Assembly (NCBI RefSeq): GCF_009725995.1
Contig: NZ_RCNS01000003.1
Location: forward strand, 868,001 to 932,000
Length of the DNA stretch: 64,000 bases
Direction of reading: 5' to 3'
Source: Zobellia laminariae
GTDB taxonomy: Bacteria > Bacteroidota > Bacteroidia > Flavobacteriales > Flavobacteriaceae
Every line of letters starts with the position of its first letter. Within the stretch, counting starts at the first letter, position 1. The translations under genes were made by a program, and so were the position numbers. The notes beneath the pieces were generated by a model, which saw only the letters and a program-made list of their open reading frames with translations, ran no database searches and was not told where the DNA came from. Below, piece after piece: positions 55,480 to 64,000 of this stretch.

Positions 55480-56406
55480 TTATTTTATTTTTGAAGCTAA
55501 TAAATAAATCACTGCCATACGAATGGCAACACCATTTTCTACTTGATTTAAAATGATGGACTGTTTTGAATCTGCCACATCACTTGTAATTTCTACACCT
55601 CTGTTAATTGGTCCGGGGTGCATAATTACTATTTCTTTATCTAAACTATTTAGTAATTTTTTATTGACACCAAATTGCTGGGTGTACTCCCTAGTCGTGG
55701 GAAAATAACTAATATCTAATCTCTCATTCTGAATACGCAACATATTAGCTACATCGCACCAATTTAAAGCCTTCCTTAAATCTGTTTCTACGGTTACCCC
55801 TAAAGATTCTATATGTTTTGGCAGCAAGGTCTTAGGTCCGCAAACCTTTACATTTGCCCCTTGTAATTTTAAAGCGAAAATATTGGATAACGCTACGCGG
55901 GAATGCAGAATATCTCCAACAATAACCACGTTTTTACCTGCTACGTCTCCTAACTTTTCTCTAATGGAATATGAATCCAAAAGTGCCTGTGTAGGATGCT
56001 CATGTGCCCCGTCTCCTGCATTTACTATAGATGCATTAACATGTTTTGAAAGAAATATGCCGGCACCAGGATTAGGATGGCGCATAACCACCATATCTAC
56101 CTTCATAGAAAGAATGTTATTGACCGTATCTATTAAAGTCTCCCCTTTTTTTACCGATGATTGTGCAGCCGAAAAATTAATGACATCCGCAGAAAGTCGT
56201 TTTTCAGCAAGCTCAAAAGATAATTTGGTTCGGGTACTGTTTTCAAAAAAGATATTGGCAATAGTAATATCTCTTAAAGAAGGAACCTTTTTAATAGAAC
56301 GATTGATTACTTCCTTAAAATGGTCTGCGGTCTCGAAAATGAGTTGAATATCATTCTCATTTAAGTATTTGATTCCTAATAAGTGTTTTACACTCAGTTC
56401 AGCCAT
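55480..56406 (-). CDS. pyrB: Aspartate carbamoyltransferase catalytic subunit
   Basis: A 308-residue enzyme for the second step of pyrimidine synthesis. The carbamoyl-phosphate motif is FFENSTRTKLSFELA near 52-66, followed by RHPNPGAG, HEHPTQALLDSYSI and IMHPGPINRGVEI. No regulatory subunit (pyrI) is adjacent. It follows pyrR after 2 bases, which suggests control with it. Confidence 0.95.
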   Translation of the reverse strand: MAELSVKHLLGIKYLNENDIQLIFETADHFKEVINRSIKKVPSLRDITIANIFFENSTRTKLSFELAEKRLSADVINFSAAQSSVKKGETLIDTVNNILSMKVDMVVMRHPNPGAGIFLSKHVNASIVNAGDGAHEHPTQALLDSYSIREKLGDVAGKNVVIVGDILHSRVALSNIFALKLQGANVKVCGPKTLLPKHIESLGVTVETDLRKALNWCDVANMLRIQNERLDISYFPTTREYTQQFGVNKKLLNSLDKEIVIMHPGPINRGVEITSDVADSKQSIILNQVENGVAIRMAVIYLLASKIK

Positions 56407-56408
56407 TG

Positions 56409-56948
56409 TTATTTATTTATCAAATATATCGCGTCTTCACCGTCATTCTCTTTCCAAAGAACCTTAACTTTTTCTCCGTTTATAGCATCTACTTGCCGCC
56501 CACGGTAATTAGGCTGAATAGGCAAATGCCTACTAAAACGTCTATCAATTAGTGCCAGTAACTCTATCTCAGAAGGTCTCCCAAATGATTGTATAGCCGT
56601 TAAGGCTGATCTGATACTACGGCCCGTATAAAGCACATCGTCTATAAGCACCACTTTTTTATCCTCAATTAGAAAATCTATCTTGGTCTTGGTTGCTTCT
56701 AGCGTCTTATCTCCTCTTCTAAAATCATCTCTATAAAAAGTGATATCTAGAAAACCTAGCTTAATTTCCTTTACGCCATAATCTTCTTGCAATATTCTCT
56801 TTAATCTTTCTGCCACAAAAATACCCCTAGGCTGAAGGCCTATGAGGACGGTATCTTTAAAGTCTAAATGATTTTCAAGGAGTTGACATGCCAAACGATG
56901 GAGTATGATGTTTATTTCTTTTTCAGAAAGAAGTACTTTTTGACCCAT
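56409..56948 (-). CDS. pyrR: PyrR: pyrimidine operon regulator / uracil phosphoribosyltransferase
   Basis: A 179-residue phosphoribosyltransferase-fold protein. The PRPP motif VVLIDDVLYTGRSIRSAL is near 95-110 and the N-terminus (KVLLSEKEINIILHRLACQLLE cut short) fits PyrR. In Bacillus it attenuates pyr mRNA; in Bacteroidota the role is less clear and no attenuator is seen here. It is the first gene of the minus-strand run that includes pyrB. A -7 element TAACTTTG lies upstream (57005-56998). Confidence 0.92.
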   Translation of the reverse strand: MGQKVLLSEKEINIILHRLACQLLENHLDFKDTVLIGLQPRGIFVAERLKRILQEDYGVKEIKLGFLDITFYRDDFRRGDKTLEATKTKIDFLIEDKKVVLIDDVLYTGRSIRSALTAIQSFGRPSEIELLALIDRRFSRHLPIQPNYRGRQVDAINGEKVKVLWKENDGEDAIYLINK

Positions 56949-57137
56949 ACTGCTTTATTGCTTTAGCTACACAAAAATAGGGAATTCTGCTTATAAACAA
57001 AGTTACTTTACAAATGTATACCGATTTCTTCTAATCTAATGAAAATTTTGTGGGGAACCCTGTGGTTCCAAATCCTACCTATTACAATAAACAACAGGAT
57101 GAACACGTTTTTACTTCTCATTAAAACCGAATCTAAA

Positions 57138-58343
57138 ATGATGAAAAGAATTCAATTATTGAGTGTCTTATTTATTCTAATAATGACATCCTGCTCAGAC
57201 TCTGAAGAAGCCGCTACCCTATCCTCTGAAAAACAAATAATTAGTTTTGAAATAACAGGATACAGAACTGAAATACAAGGCTCAAAGATAACAATTTACG
57301 TAAACCCCTCTAGCGATGTACAAGGTAAGGTAACTCCAATAGTTGAGGTTTCAAAGAATGCTAATTTCAGCATGGACTTTGGAAATATAAGCATTGAGAA
57401 TGAAGATAAAATAATAGTGACCGCAGAAGATGGTTCAACCGCAGAATACATTACTACCCCTGTTTTTGAAAACGGAATTAAAGAAATCAACGTTCTTTAT
57501 ACTCAAGAAATGGACGGAGAGACTATTACTGGACGATACCCTGGGAAAATTAACTTAAACGATAAAGAAATCACATTTGATGTATCAAAAGAGTTCTTAC
57601 TACAAGACAATGTAATTTCACAAATAGAATTCGAAACAATCGGAGAAATAAGTACTCAGCCCAATAATAATGATTTTATAGACCTTTCCCTAGAGTCAAT
57701 TTCAACTACAATAGACGGAACTAATACTGATTATACCGTGAGATTTTTAAACATAGGTAAAACTTTAGGACAATTCTATTTAGATATGACAGGATTTAAA
57801 ACCGGAGGATCTCCATCAAGGCAAGCTCCTGAATCTGATAGAGAAGGCCTACCTAGCGGCAATTTAATATACTATACCTTAGAGAACCAAGACTTGACTA
57901 ATATAAATGTAAGTACAAGTTTTTTTCCTATGGGCGCTACTATTAGCCCTAGTATAGATGAACCTATAGATTTTACAAATGATGTAACATTCACAGTTAC
58001 ATCTGAATCTGGACATACCGATTCATTCATTGTTCGTGTTGTAAAAAAGAAAATATTCTTTAGTGGAGAAATTCTTGGAAATGCATTATCGATTGATGAC
58101 CATTCGTTTAGCCGCTACATCTCCAATAGCAAAGTAAGCACTCTTCACCTGGTAAATACGGATACCAATCGCAGAATAGCCTGTACCGTAAACTCAACCA
58201 ATTTTGAACCAGGAGTCTCAACATACATGACCTATCAATTAATTGATTCTGTAGAAGACAAGGAACAGTTCGTTCTAGAAGTAGAATTAGAGAATGGCGA
58301 TATTGTAACCACCAATGAAAAAGTTGTTGTTAATAAAAAATAA
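57138..58343 (+). CDS. Surface lipoprotein, unknown function
   Basis: A 401-residue protein with a lipoprotein signal (RIQLLSVLFILIMTSC, lipobox Cys about 18 residues in) followed by an acidic spacer, then repeated beta-rich segments with the pattern VTSESGHTDSFIVRVVKK and VTAEDGSTAEYITTPV, which look like DUF5018/cadherin-like domains of exported Bacteroidota proteins. I start at ATG 57138; the frame opens at 57039 but those residues precede the signal. No SusC or enzyme partner is nearby. Confidence 0.72.
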   Translation: MMKRIQLLSVLFILIMTSCSDSEEAATLSSEKQIISFEITGYRTEIQGSKITIYVNPSSDVQGKVTPIVEVSKNANFSMDFGNISIENEDKIIVTAEDGSTAEYITTPVFENGIKEINVLYTQEMDGETITGRYPGKINLNDKEITFDVSKEFLLQDNVISQIEFETIGEISTQPNNNDFIDLSLESISTTIDGTNTDYTVRFLNIGKTLGQFYLDMTGFKTGGSPSRQAPESDREGLPSGNLIYYTLENQDLTNINVSTSFFPMGATISPSIDEPIDFTNDVTFTVTSESGHTDSFIVRVVKKKIFFSGEILGNALSIDDHSFSRYISNSKVSTLHLVNTDTNRRIACTVNSTNFEPGVSTYMTYQLIDSVEDKEQFVLEVELENGDIVTTNEKVVVNKK

Positions 58344-58362
58344 CATTCAACCTCATAAATAA

Positions 58363-58398
58363 AAAAATCCCCATAACCAAAAGGCTATGGGGATTTTT
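58363..58398. terminator. Bidirectional terminator
   Basis: A 16-bp stem with one mismatch (58363-58378 with 58383-58398) flanked by A and T runs, between the convergent lipoprotein and rpsA genes. Confidence 0.9.
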
Positions 58399-58417
58399 AT
58401 ATAGATTAATGTGAGGC

Positions 58418-60247
58418 TTAACTCTTACCTTCCATCTTATCTTTCAACGCTTGCAATGCTTCGTTAGCATCACCTAATGTTGGCTTAGCTTCGTCTGCAG
58501 ATGCTGCAGATTTCTTCTGCTGTGCTTTAACGTTACGCTGCTCTTCCTCACGGAAAATAGCAGTGTGACTTGCAACAACACGTTTGAAATCTTTATTGAA
58601 TTCAATGATCTTAAATTCAGCTTCGTCTCCTTTGCCTAATTTCTTACCATCTTCCTTCTCTAAATGACGTTGCGGAACGAAAGCAGTGATATCTTCATTA
58701 AAGTCTATTGTAGCACCTTTATCAACGATATCGGTAATAGCAGCTTTATGAATAGTATCTACAGCAAATTCAGCCTCGTATTTATCCCAAGGGTTCTCAG
58801 TAGTCTGTTTGTGACCTAAGCTAAGCTTACGACCAGCAACATCCAACTCTAACACTTCAACTTCCATTTTGTCTCCAACAGAAACAAACTCAGATGGGTG
58901 CTTGATTTTCTTAGTCCAAGAAAGGTCAGAAATATAGATCAAACCATCAATACCTTCTTCCATCTCAACAAAGACACCAAAGTTGGTAAAGTTTCTTACG
59001 ATACCTGAATGTTTAGAACCTACAGGATATTTAGTAGTAATATCTGTCCATGGGTCTGGAGTCAATTGCTTGATACCAAGAGACATTTTACGATCTTCAC
59101 GATCCAATGTCAACACAACAGCTTCTACTTCATCACCTACTTTTACGAAATCTTGAGCCGAACGCAAGTGCGTAGACCAAGACATTTCAGAAACGTGGAT
59201 CAAACCTTCAACACCTTCAACAACCTCAATAAATGCACCGTAATCTGCGATTACTACTACTTTACCTTTTACTTTGTCTCCAATTTTGATTTCGTCGCTC
59301 AAGGCATCCCAAGGATGTTTCTCCAATTGCTTCATACCCAACTGGATTCTAGATTTGTTCTCATCAAAATCAAGTATAACAACGTTGATTTTCTGATCCA
59401 ATTCTACAACCTCGTTCGGGTGATTGATACGGCTCCAAGAAAGGTCAGTAATATGTACTAAACCATCTACACCACCAAGATCAACAAACACACCGTAAGA
59501 AGTAATGTTTTTCACAACACCTTCTAACACTTGTCCTTTTTCTAACTGGCTGATGATTTCTTTCTTCTGCTCTTCGATATCCGCTTCGATCAACGCTTTG
59601 TGAGATACTACAACGTTTTTGAATTCATGGTTAATTTTAACCACTTTGAATTCCATTGTCTTACCAACATACTGATCGTAATCACGAATAGGCTTCACAT
59701 CAATTTGAGAACCTGGTAAGAAAGCTTCGATGCCAAAAACATCTACAATCATACCACCTTTAGTTCTACACTTAACGAAACCACTAACAATTTCTTCATT
59801 ATCGTGGGCCGCATTTACACGATCCCATGCCATAATGGTTCTAGCCTTTCTGTGAGAAAGTACTAATTGACCACTTTTATCTTCACGGATATCAATAAGA
59901 ACTTCAACCTTATCACCCACTTTTAAGTTTGGGTTGTAACGGAATTCGTTCAAAGAAATAACACCTTCAGATTTAGCATTGATATCTATGATCGCCTCAC
60001 GGTCGGTCAAATAGACAACTCTGCCTTGAACTACCTCTTCATCGGCAGTATCTACGAAGTTTTCAGCTACTAATTTTTCGAATTCCTCTAATTTAGAGTC
60101 ATCTACTTTTTCAATACCTTCTTCGTACTTCTCCCAATTAAAGTTTTCCAAAAATTCTTTTGGATCTTGTTTAGGGGCTTGTTCTTTTACTTCTTGTTTT
60201 GCTTCAGTAGTATCTTCTACCTGGGCAGTTGTTTTTTCTTCAGCCAT
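58418..60247 (-). CDS. rpsA: 30S ribosomal protein S1
   Basis: A 609-residue RNA-binding protein with six S1 (OB-fold) repeats, clearest where GVFVDLGGVDGLVHITDLSW, GAFIEVVEGVEGLIHVSEMSW and GVFVEMEEGIDGLIYISDLSW recur at about 85-residue spacing. It has an acidic, Gln/Glu-rich N-terminal extension (about 1-50) and a charged C-terminal tail, as in other flavobacteria. S1 brings mRNAs to the ribosome, which fits the rarity of Shine-Dalgarno sequences here. Confidence 0.95.
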   Translation of the reverse strand: MAEEKTTAQVEDTTEAKQEVKEQAPKQDPKEFLENFNWEKYEEGIEKVDDSKLEEFEKLVAENFVDTADEEVVQGRVVYLTDREAIIDINAKSEGVISLNEFRYNPNLKVGDKVEVLIDIREDKSGQLVLSHRKARTIMAWDRVNAAHDNEEIVSGFVKCRTKGGMIVDVFGIEAFLPGSQIDVKPIRDYDQYVGKTMEFKVVKINHEFKNVVVSHKALIEADIEEQKKEIISQLEKGQVLEGVVKNITSYGVFVDLGGVDGLVHITDLSWSRINHPNEVVELDQKINVVILDFDENKSRIQLGMKQLEKHPWDALSDEIKIGDKVKGKVVVIADYGAFIEVVEGVEGLIHVSEMSWSTHLRSAQDFVKVGDEVEAVVLTLDREDRKMSLGIKQLTPDPWTDITTKYPVGSKHSGIVRNFTNFGVFVEMEEGIDGLIYISDLSWTKKIKHPSEFVSVGDKMEVEVLELDVAGRKLSLGHKQTTENPWDKYEAEFAVDTIHKAAITDIVDKGATIDFNEDITAFVPQRHLEKEDGKKLGKGDEAEFKIIEFNKDFKRVVASHTAIFREEEQRNVKAQQKKSAASADEAKPTLGDANEALQALKDKMEGKS

Positions 60248-60368
60248 TTGCTGATTATAAATTTGTATTCTACGACGTTACAAGAGTTAAACAATAATCG
60301 CAGAAGTTGTTATATGTAATTTTTTTATAGTTCCTTTTCGCTCTTGAATTCTTTGTAAAAAAGGAGTG

Positions 60369-60399
60369 CAAAAATACATCTTTTTTATTAGTTTACCAA
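60369..60399 (-). promoter_or_regulatory. Promoter of rpsA
   Basis: On the minus strand TTG (60399-60397), 20 bases, TATTTTTG (60376-60369), 122 bases before the start. The long leader may carry autoregulation. Confidence 0.6.
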
Positions 60400-60513
60400 T
60401 CTTCTTATAGCACCATTCTTTGTAAGACCTTTTTTTACATGATTTTATACGTAAAACAGTGGTTTTATCGTTATCTTAGGGACAATAATATTAACCATTA
60501 AAAAGTATTAAGT

Positions 60514-60894
60514 ATGAGCGTAAAAGCAAAATATCAAGAAGTTTTAAATCTTGGTGAACAATTGGGTATAAAAAACGGAGACGTTTCTGAAGAAAACGGT
60601 GTGCTAAAAATCAAAGGCGAAGCTGGAACCCCATATGAGAAAAATTTGCTTTGGGATAAAATAAAGCAGTTAGGTGGCGAAAGTCCTTCTGACCTTAAAG
60701 CTAATATTTCTGTTACAGATTCTTCTATCTATGCCAGACACACTGTTAAAAGTGGTGAATCTTTGAGTAAGATTGCAAAACAATACTACGGAGATCCAAT
60801 GAAATACAAGCAGATTTTTTCTGCCAACACTGGGATATTAAGCAACCCAGATGTAATTCAGCCTGACCAGGTTTTAGTTATTCCAAATTTATAG
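60514..60894 (+). CDS. BON-LysM protein, Kbp/YgaU-like
   Basis: A 126-residue protein with an N-terminal BON-like segment (about 20-66) and a C-terminal LysM domain (HTVKSGESLSKIAKQYYGDPMKYKQIF cut short, about 75-125). This is the architecture of E. coli YgaU/Kbp, a cytoplasmic potassium-binding protein. No signal peptide is present, which agrees. It is convergent with cmk. Confidence 0.86.
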   Translation: MSVKAKYQEVLNLGEQLGIKNGDVSEENGVLKIKGEAGTPYEKNLLWDKIKQLGGESPSDLKANISVTDSSIYARHTVKSGESLSKIAKQYYGDPMKYKQIFSANTGILSNPDVIQPDQVLVIPNL

Positions 60895-60920
60895 GGAATA
60901 CCATATAATCAGTGAAATAA

Positions 60921-60957
60921 AAAAAACCTGCCAGATTTAAATCTGGCAGGTTTTTTT
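60921..60957. terminator. Bidirectional terminator
   Basis: A perfect 24-bp palindrome (60927-60950) flanked by six A and seven T, between convergent genes. Confidence 0.93.
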
Positions 60958-61648
60958 ATACTTTCTCAATATAGCGCTCGGCTATACTCAGCAGCCGTTC
61001 AAACTGTTCTTTGAGGCCCATGTCACTATTATCAAACTCTATAGCATCATCTGCTTTTCTCAACGGGGAAAACTCACGGTGCGAATCTATAAAGTCCCGT
61101 TTTTCAACATTTTCTAGTACGTCTTTATACAAGACTTCCTCTCCTCTATCTAACAACTCTTTATATCTGCGCGTAGCCCTTGCTTGAGGTGATGCTGTCA
61201 TGAAAACTTTTAATTCTGCATCAGGAAAAACTACAGTACCAATATCTCTGCCGTCCATAACAATCCCTTTTTCCTTGCCCATATCTTTCTGCATCTCCAC
61301 TAACTTAAAACGCACCTGTTCAATCTCGGCAATTCTACTAACGAATTTAGAAACTCGCATAGTACGTATTTCTTTCTCTACATTCTCATCGTTCAAGTAC
61401 ATTTCGGAAAAACCAAGTTCAGGATTAGGAACAAAGCGTAACTTTATTTTTGGTAACAGTTTTACCAAATCTTCTAAACGCTCTTCTCCGTCTGCAATAA
61501 AATTATTGCGCATTGCAAACAATGTTATTGCTCTATACATTGCACCAGTGTCTACATAAACGTAGCCCAGTTCTTTGGCCAATTGTTTAGCCAAGGTGCT
61601 TTTTCCTGTTGAAGAAAATCCATCTATTGCAATCGTAATCTTAGACAT
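60956..61648 (-). CDS. cmk: Cytidylate kinase
   Basis: A 230-residue kinase that phosphorylates CMP/dCMP. Walker A is GFSSTGKSTLAKQLA near 10-24, followed by YVDTGAMYRAIT, the NMP-binding region and VMDGRDIGTVVFPDA near 120-134. Its start overlaps the last base of the lon stop, so it is probably co-transcribed with lon. Confidence 0.94.
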   Translation of the reverse strand: MSKITIAIDGFSSTGKSTLAKQLAKELGYVYVDTGAMYRAITLFAMRNNFIADGEERLEDLVKLLPKIKLRFVPNPELGFSEMYLNDENVEKEIRTMRVSKFVSRIAEIEQVRFKLVEMQKDMGKEKGIVMDGRDIGTVVFPDAELKVFMTASPQARATRRYKELLDRGEEVLYKDVLENVEKRDFIDSHREFSPLRKADDAIEFDNSDMGLKEQFERLLSIAERYIEKV

Positions 61649-64000
61649 TAGAGTTTTTTTGCGTTCTTAACTTTTTGATTTGTAATAGCTAAATCTACCA
61701 CTTCATGCATGTCTGTAACATAGTGAAATTTAAGACCCTTAAGATACTCTTTTTTAATCTCTAAAATATCTTTTTCGTTGTCTTTACAAAGAATCAATTC
61801 TTTAATTCTAGCCCGTTTAGCAGCAAGAATTTTCTCTTTGATTCCGCCAACAGGTAAAACTTTACCTCTAAGCGTTATTTCGCCAGTCATAGCCAAACTC
61901 TTCTTCACTTTCTTCTGAGTAAACAGAGACACCAAAGAGGTTAGCATTGTAATACCTGCACTAGGCCCATCTTTTGGAGTAGCACCTTCAGGCACGTGAA
62001 TATGCACATTATATTTATCAAATACCTCAGGATTTATTCCAAATCTATCTGCATTAGACTTAATGTATTCCATAGCAATCGTTGCCGACTCCTTCATTAC
62101 CTTACCCAAGTTTCCTGTAATGTTTAAAGTGCCTTTCCCTTTTGACAATATAGATTCTATAAAAAGAATATCTCCTCCAACACTTGTCCACGCAAGACCG
62201 GTTACAACACCTGCTACATCATTATTTTCGTACTTATCTCGCTCTAACCTAGCTGGTCCTAAAACCTTTTCGATTACTTCGTTGGTAACTTTTACCTGGT
62301 ACTCCTCTTCAAATGCAATATTCTTGGCCGCATAACGCACCATTTTTGCAATCTGCTTTTCTAAAGAACGTACGCCAGATTCACGAGTATAACCTTCAAC
62401 TATTTTTTCTAATTGAGGTTTTGCTATTGTCAAGTGCTTAGAAGTAAGACCATGCTCTTTTAACTGTTTTGGAAGTAAATGCCTTTTGGCTATTTCAACC
62501 TTTTCTTCAATAGTATAACCTGTAACATTTATGATTTCCATACGATCACGAAGCGCCGGCTGAATGGTACCCAAGTTATTCGCCGTTGCTATGAACATCA
62601 CTTTAGAAAGGTCGTAACCCATCTCTAAGAAGTTATCATAAAACTCACTGTTCTGTTCCGGATCTAAAACCTCTAGCATCGCAGAAGAAGGATCACCTTG
62701 ACTGCTACTGGATAATTTATCTATTTCATCTAGAATAAAAACCGGATTTGATGTACCTGCCTTTTTAAGGCTCTGTACAATTCTACCTGGCATTGCTCCT
62801 ATATAGGTTTTACGATGCCCACGTATTTCCGCTTCATCTCTTAACCCACCTAAAGATATTCTTACATATTCTCTCCCTAGAGCTTCTGCTACCGATTTAC
62901 CCAAAGAGGTTTTACCAACTCCTGGAGGTCCGTATAAACACAAAATTGGTGATTTCATATCGTTTCTCAATTTGAGAACCGCTAGATATTCAATAATACG
63001 ACGCTTCACATCTTCAAGACCGTAATGATCACGATCTAAAATTTTCTGTGCACGCTTTAAATCAAACTTATCTTTTGAAAATTCGTTCCAAGGTAATTCT
63101 AGAAAAAGGTCTAAATAATTTCTTTGAATAGAATACTCAGCAACCTGAGGATTCATTCGCTGCATTTTAGCCAATTCTTTATCAAAATGCTCTTTTACCT
63201 TAGCATCCCACTTTTTCTTCTTAGCCTTCTTACGCATCTCAAAAATCTCATCATCATGAGAAACTCCACCCAATTCTTCCTGAATGGTTTTCATTTGTTG
63301 ATGCAAGAAATACTCCCGCTGCTGTTGGTCCATGTCATTTCTGACCTTAGACTGTATGTCATTCTTCAACTCCAATTTTTGGAGTTCAAGATTCATGTGT
63401 TTTAATGTGGCAAGCGCTCTTTCTTGAAGGTTATTTATCTCCAATAGCTCTTGTTTTTCTTTTACCCCAAGGTTAAGATTAGACGAAACAAAGTTGATCA
63501 AGAACGAATTGCTCTGAATATTTTTTATCGCAAAAGAAGCCTCACTGGGTATATTAGGATTATCGCGGATGATTTTTAACGCTAAGTCTTTTATAGACTC
63601 AATAATCGCTAAAAATTCAGGTTCTGCCTGGTTTGGTCTTTCCTCATTGGTATCCCTAACCGTTGCAGTCATATAAGGTTCTTCTGTAAGCATTTCTGCA
63701 ACTTCAAAACGTTTTTTACCCTGAAGGATAACCGTAGTATTTCCATCAGGCATTTTTAACACCCTTAAAATACGTGCAACCGTACCCAGAACATTTATAT
63801 CGTTCACCGTTGGATTTTCAGTGTCCTTATCCTTTTGAGATACAACACCAATTACCTTAGAACCTTTGTTCGCATCTTTTATTAAATTGATGGATGAGTC
63901 TCTACCGGCTGTAATAGGAATTACAACTCCAGGAAACAAAACGGTATTACGTAAAGGCAGTATAGGAAGTGTCTCAGGCAAGGCCTCATTACTCATTTCT
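61648..64000 (-). CDS. lon: ATP-dependent protease Lon (N-terminus beyond window)
   Basis: At least 782 residues. The N-terminal LON substrate domain begins with [15 protein letters not shown]. The AAA+ domain has Walker [14 protein letters not shown] and [10 protein letters not shown]. The C-terminal protease domain has the catalytic Ser in [11 protein letters not shown] and Lys in VGGIKEK. An ATG occurs at 63996, but relatives carry about 35 further residues, and the codon before it (GAA) continues the frame to the window edge, so I treat the gene as cut. Lon removes damaged proteins. Confidence 0.94.
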   Translation of the reverse strand, partial: EMSNEALPETLPILPLRNTVLFPGVVIPITAGRDSSINLIKDANKGSKVIGVVSQKDKDTENPTVNDINVLGTVARILRVLKMPDGNTTVILQGKKRFEVAEMLTEEPYMTATVRDTNEERPNQAEPEFLAIIESIKDLALKIIRDNPNIPSEASFAIKNIQSNSFLINFVSSNLNLGVKEKQELLEINNLQERALATLKHMNLELQKLELKNDIQSKVRNDMDQQQREYFLHQQMKTIQEELGGVSHDDEIFEMRKKAKKKKWDAKVKEHFDKELAKMQRMNPQVAEYSIQRNYLDLFLELPWNEFSKDKFDLKRAQKILDRDHYGLEDVKRRIIEYLAVLKLRNDMKSPILCLYGPPGVGKTSLGKSVAEALGREYVRISLGGLRDEAEIRGHRKTYIGAMPGRIVQSLKKAGTSNPVFILDEIDKLSSSSQGDPSSAMLEVLDPEQNSEFYDNFLEMGYDLSKVMFIATANNLGTIQPALRDRMEIINVTGYTIEEKVEIAKRHLLPKQLKEHGLTSKHLTIAKPQLEKIVEGYTRESGVRSLEKQIAKMVRYAAKNIAFEEEYQVKVTNEVIEKVLGPARLERDKYENNDVAGVVTGLAWTSVGGDILFIESILSKGKGTLNITGNLGKVMKESATIAMEYIKSNADRFGINPEVFDKYNVHIHVPEGATPKDGPSAGITMLTSLVSLFTQKKVKKSLAMTGEITLRGKVLPVGGIKEKILAAKRARIKELILCKDNEKDILEIKKEYLKGLKFHYVTDMHEVVDLAITNQKVKNAKKL

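Overview
The window is chromosomal DNA from a member of the Flavobacteriaceae (Bacteroidota), probably a marine one. The evidence is AT-rich sequence (roughly mid-30s % GC by eye), promoters of the Bacteroidota type (TTG, about 17-20 bases, then TAnnTTTG), few Shine-Dalgarno sequences, several Bacteroidota-restricted families (DUF3822, a flavobacterial DnaX without zinc cysteines) and flavobacterial versions of every housekeeping protein.

Bases 1-8500 are accessory DNA next to two tRNA genes. The left part (1-5190) looks like an integron-type cassette array. Single genes or pairs (DUF4406 with a NudK-like Nudix hydrolase, a spare methionine aminopeptidase, a PIN-domain protein, a DinB-like protein, a Crp/Fnr regulator with an SRPBCC protein) are separated by 135-210 bp hairpin-forming repeats, and the two ends of each complete cassette carry matching inverted sequences specific to that cassette. 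The array stops at a repeat-containing site (5111-5190) beside a tyrosine recombinase (5259-6371). A GC-richer stretch follows, with an unexplained structured non-coding segment and a second integrase of unlike composition (7047-8252). That integrase lies beside tRNA-Pro, so the region may be a tRNA-anchored island whose other end is outside the window. I rate the cassette array as the most interesting object here.

From 8500 on, the window is ordinary core genome: tRNA-Pro and tRNA-Ser; a PgpH-type c-di-AMP phosphodiesterase; thiolase; an NlpC/P60 protein that has lost its catalytic cysteine; a TPR protein with gyrA; clpC; nnr; a thrABC operon preceded by a newly recognised Thr/Ile-rich leader peptide; a Xaa-Pro aminopeptidase; gcvT-glsA-SDR; pterin dehydratase; yebC; a kdsB-HAD-kdnB-acyltransferase group that suggests 8-amino-Kdo in the lipopolysaccharide; a RecD-like helicase; DUF3822-rsmD; rnpB; and dnaX.

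Bases 42756-49570 hold a complete ebo operon (eboA to eboF plus a TMEM220-like membrane protein) on the minus strand with its own promoter. These genes are linked elsewhere to moving a metabolite across the inner membrane, but no biosynthetic partner is visible here. The right end has miaE, then a long minus-strand run (pyrR, pyrB, a small unknown, DUF3291, rnz, pdxH, sixA-like, ppk1), a lipoprotein, rpsA, a BON-LysM protein, cmk and a lon gene cut by the window end. Convergent gene pairs are often separated by strong bidirectional terminators.
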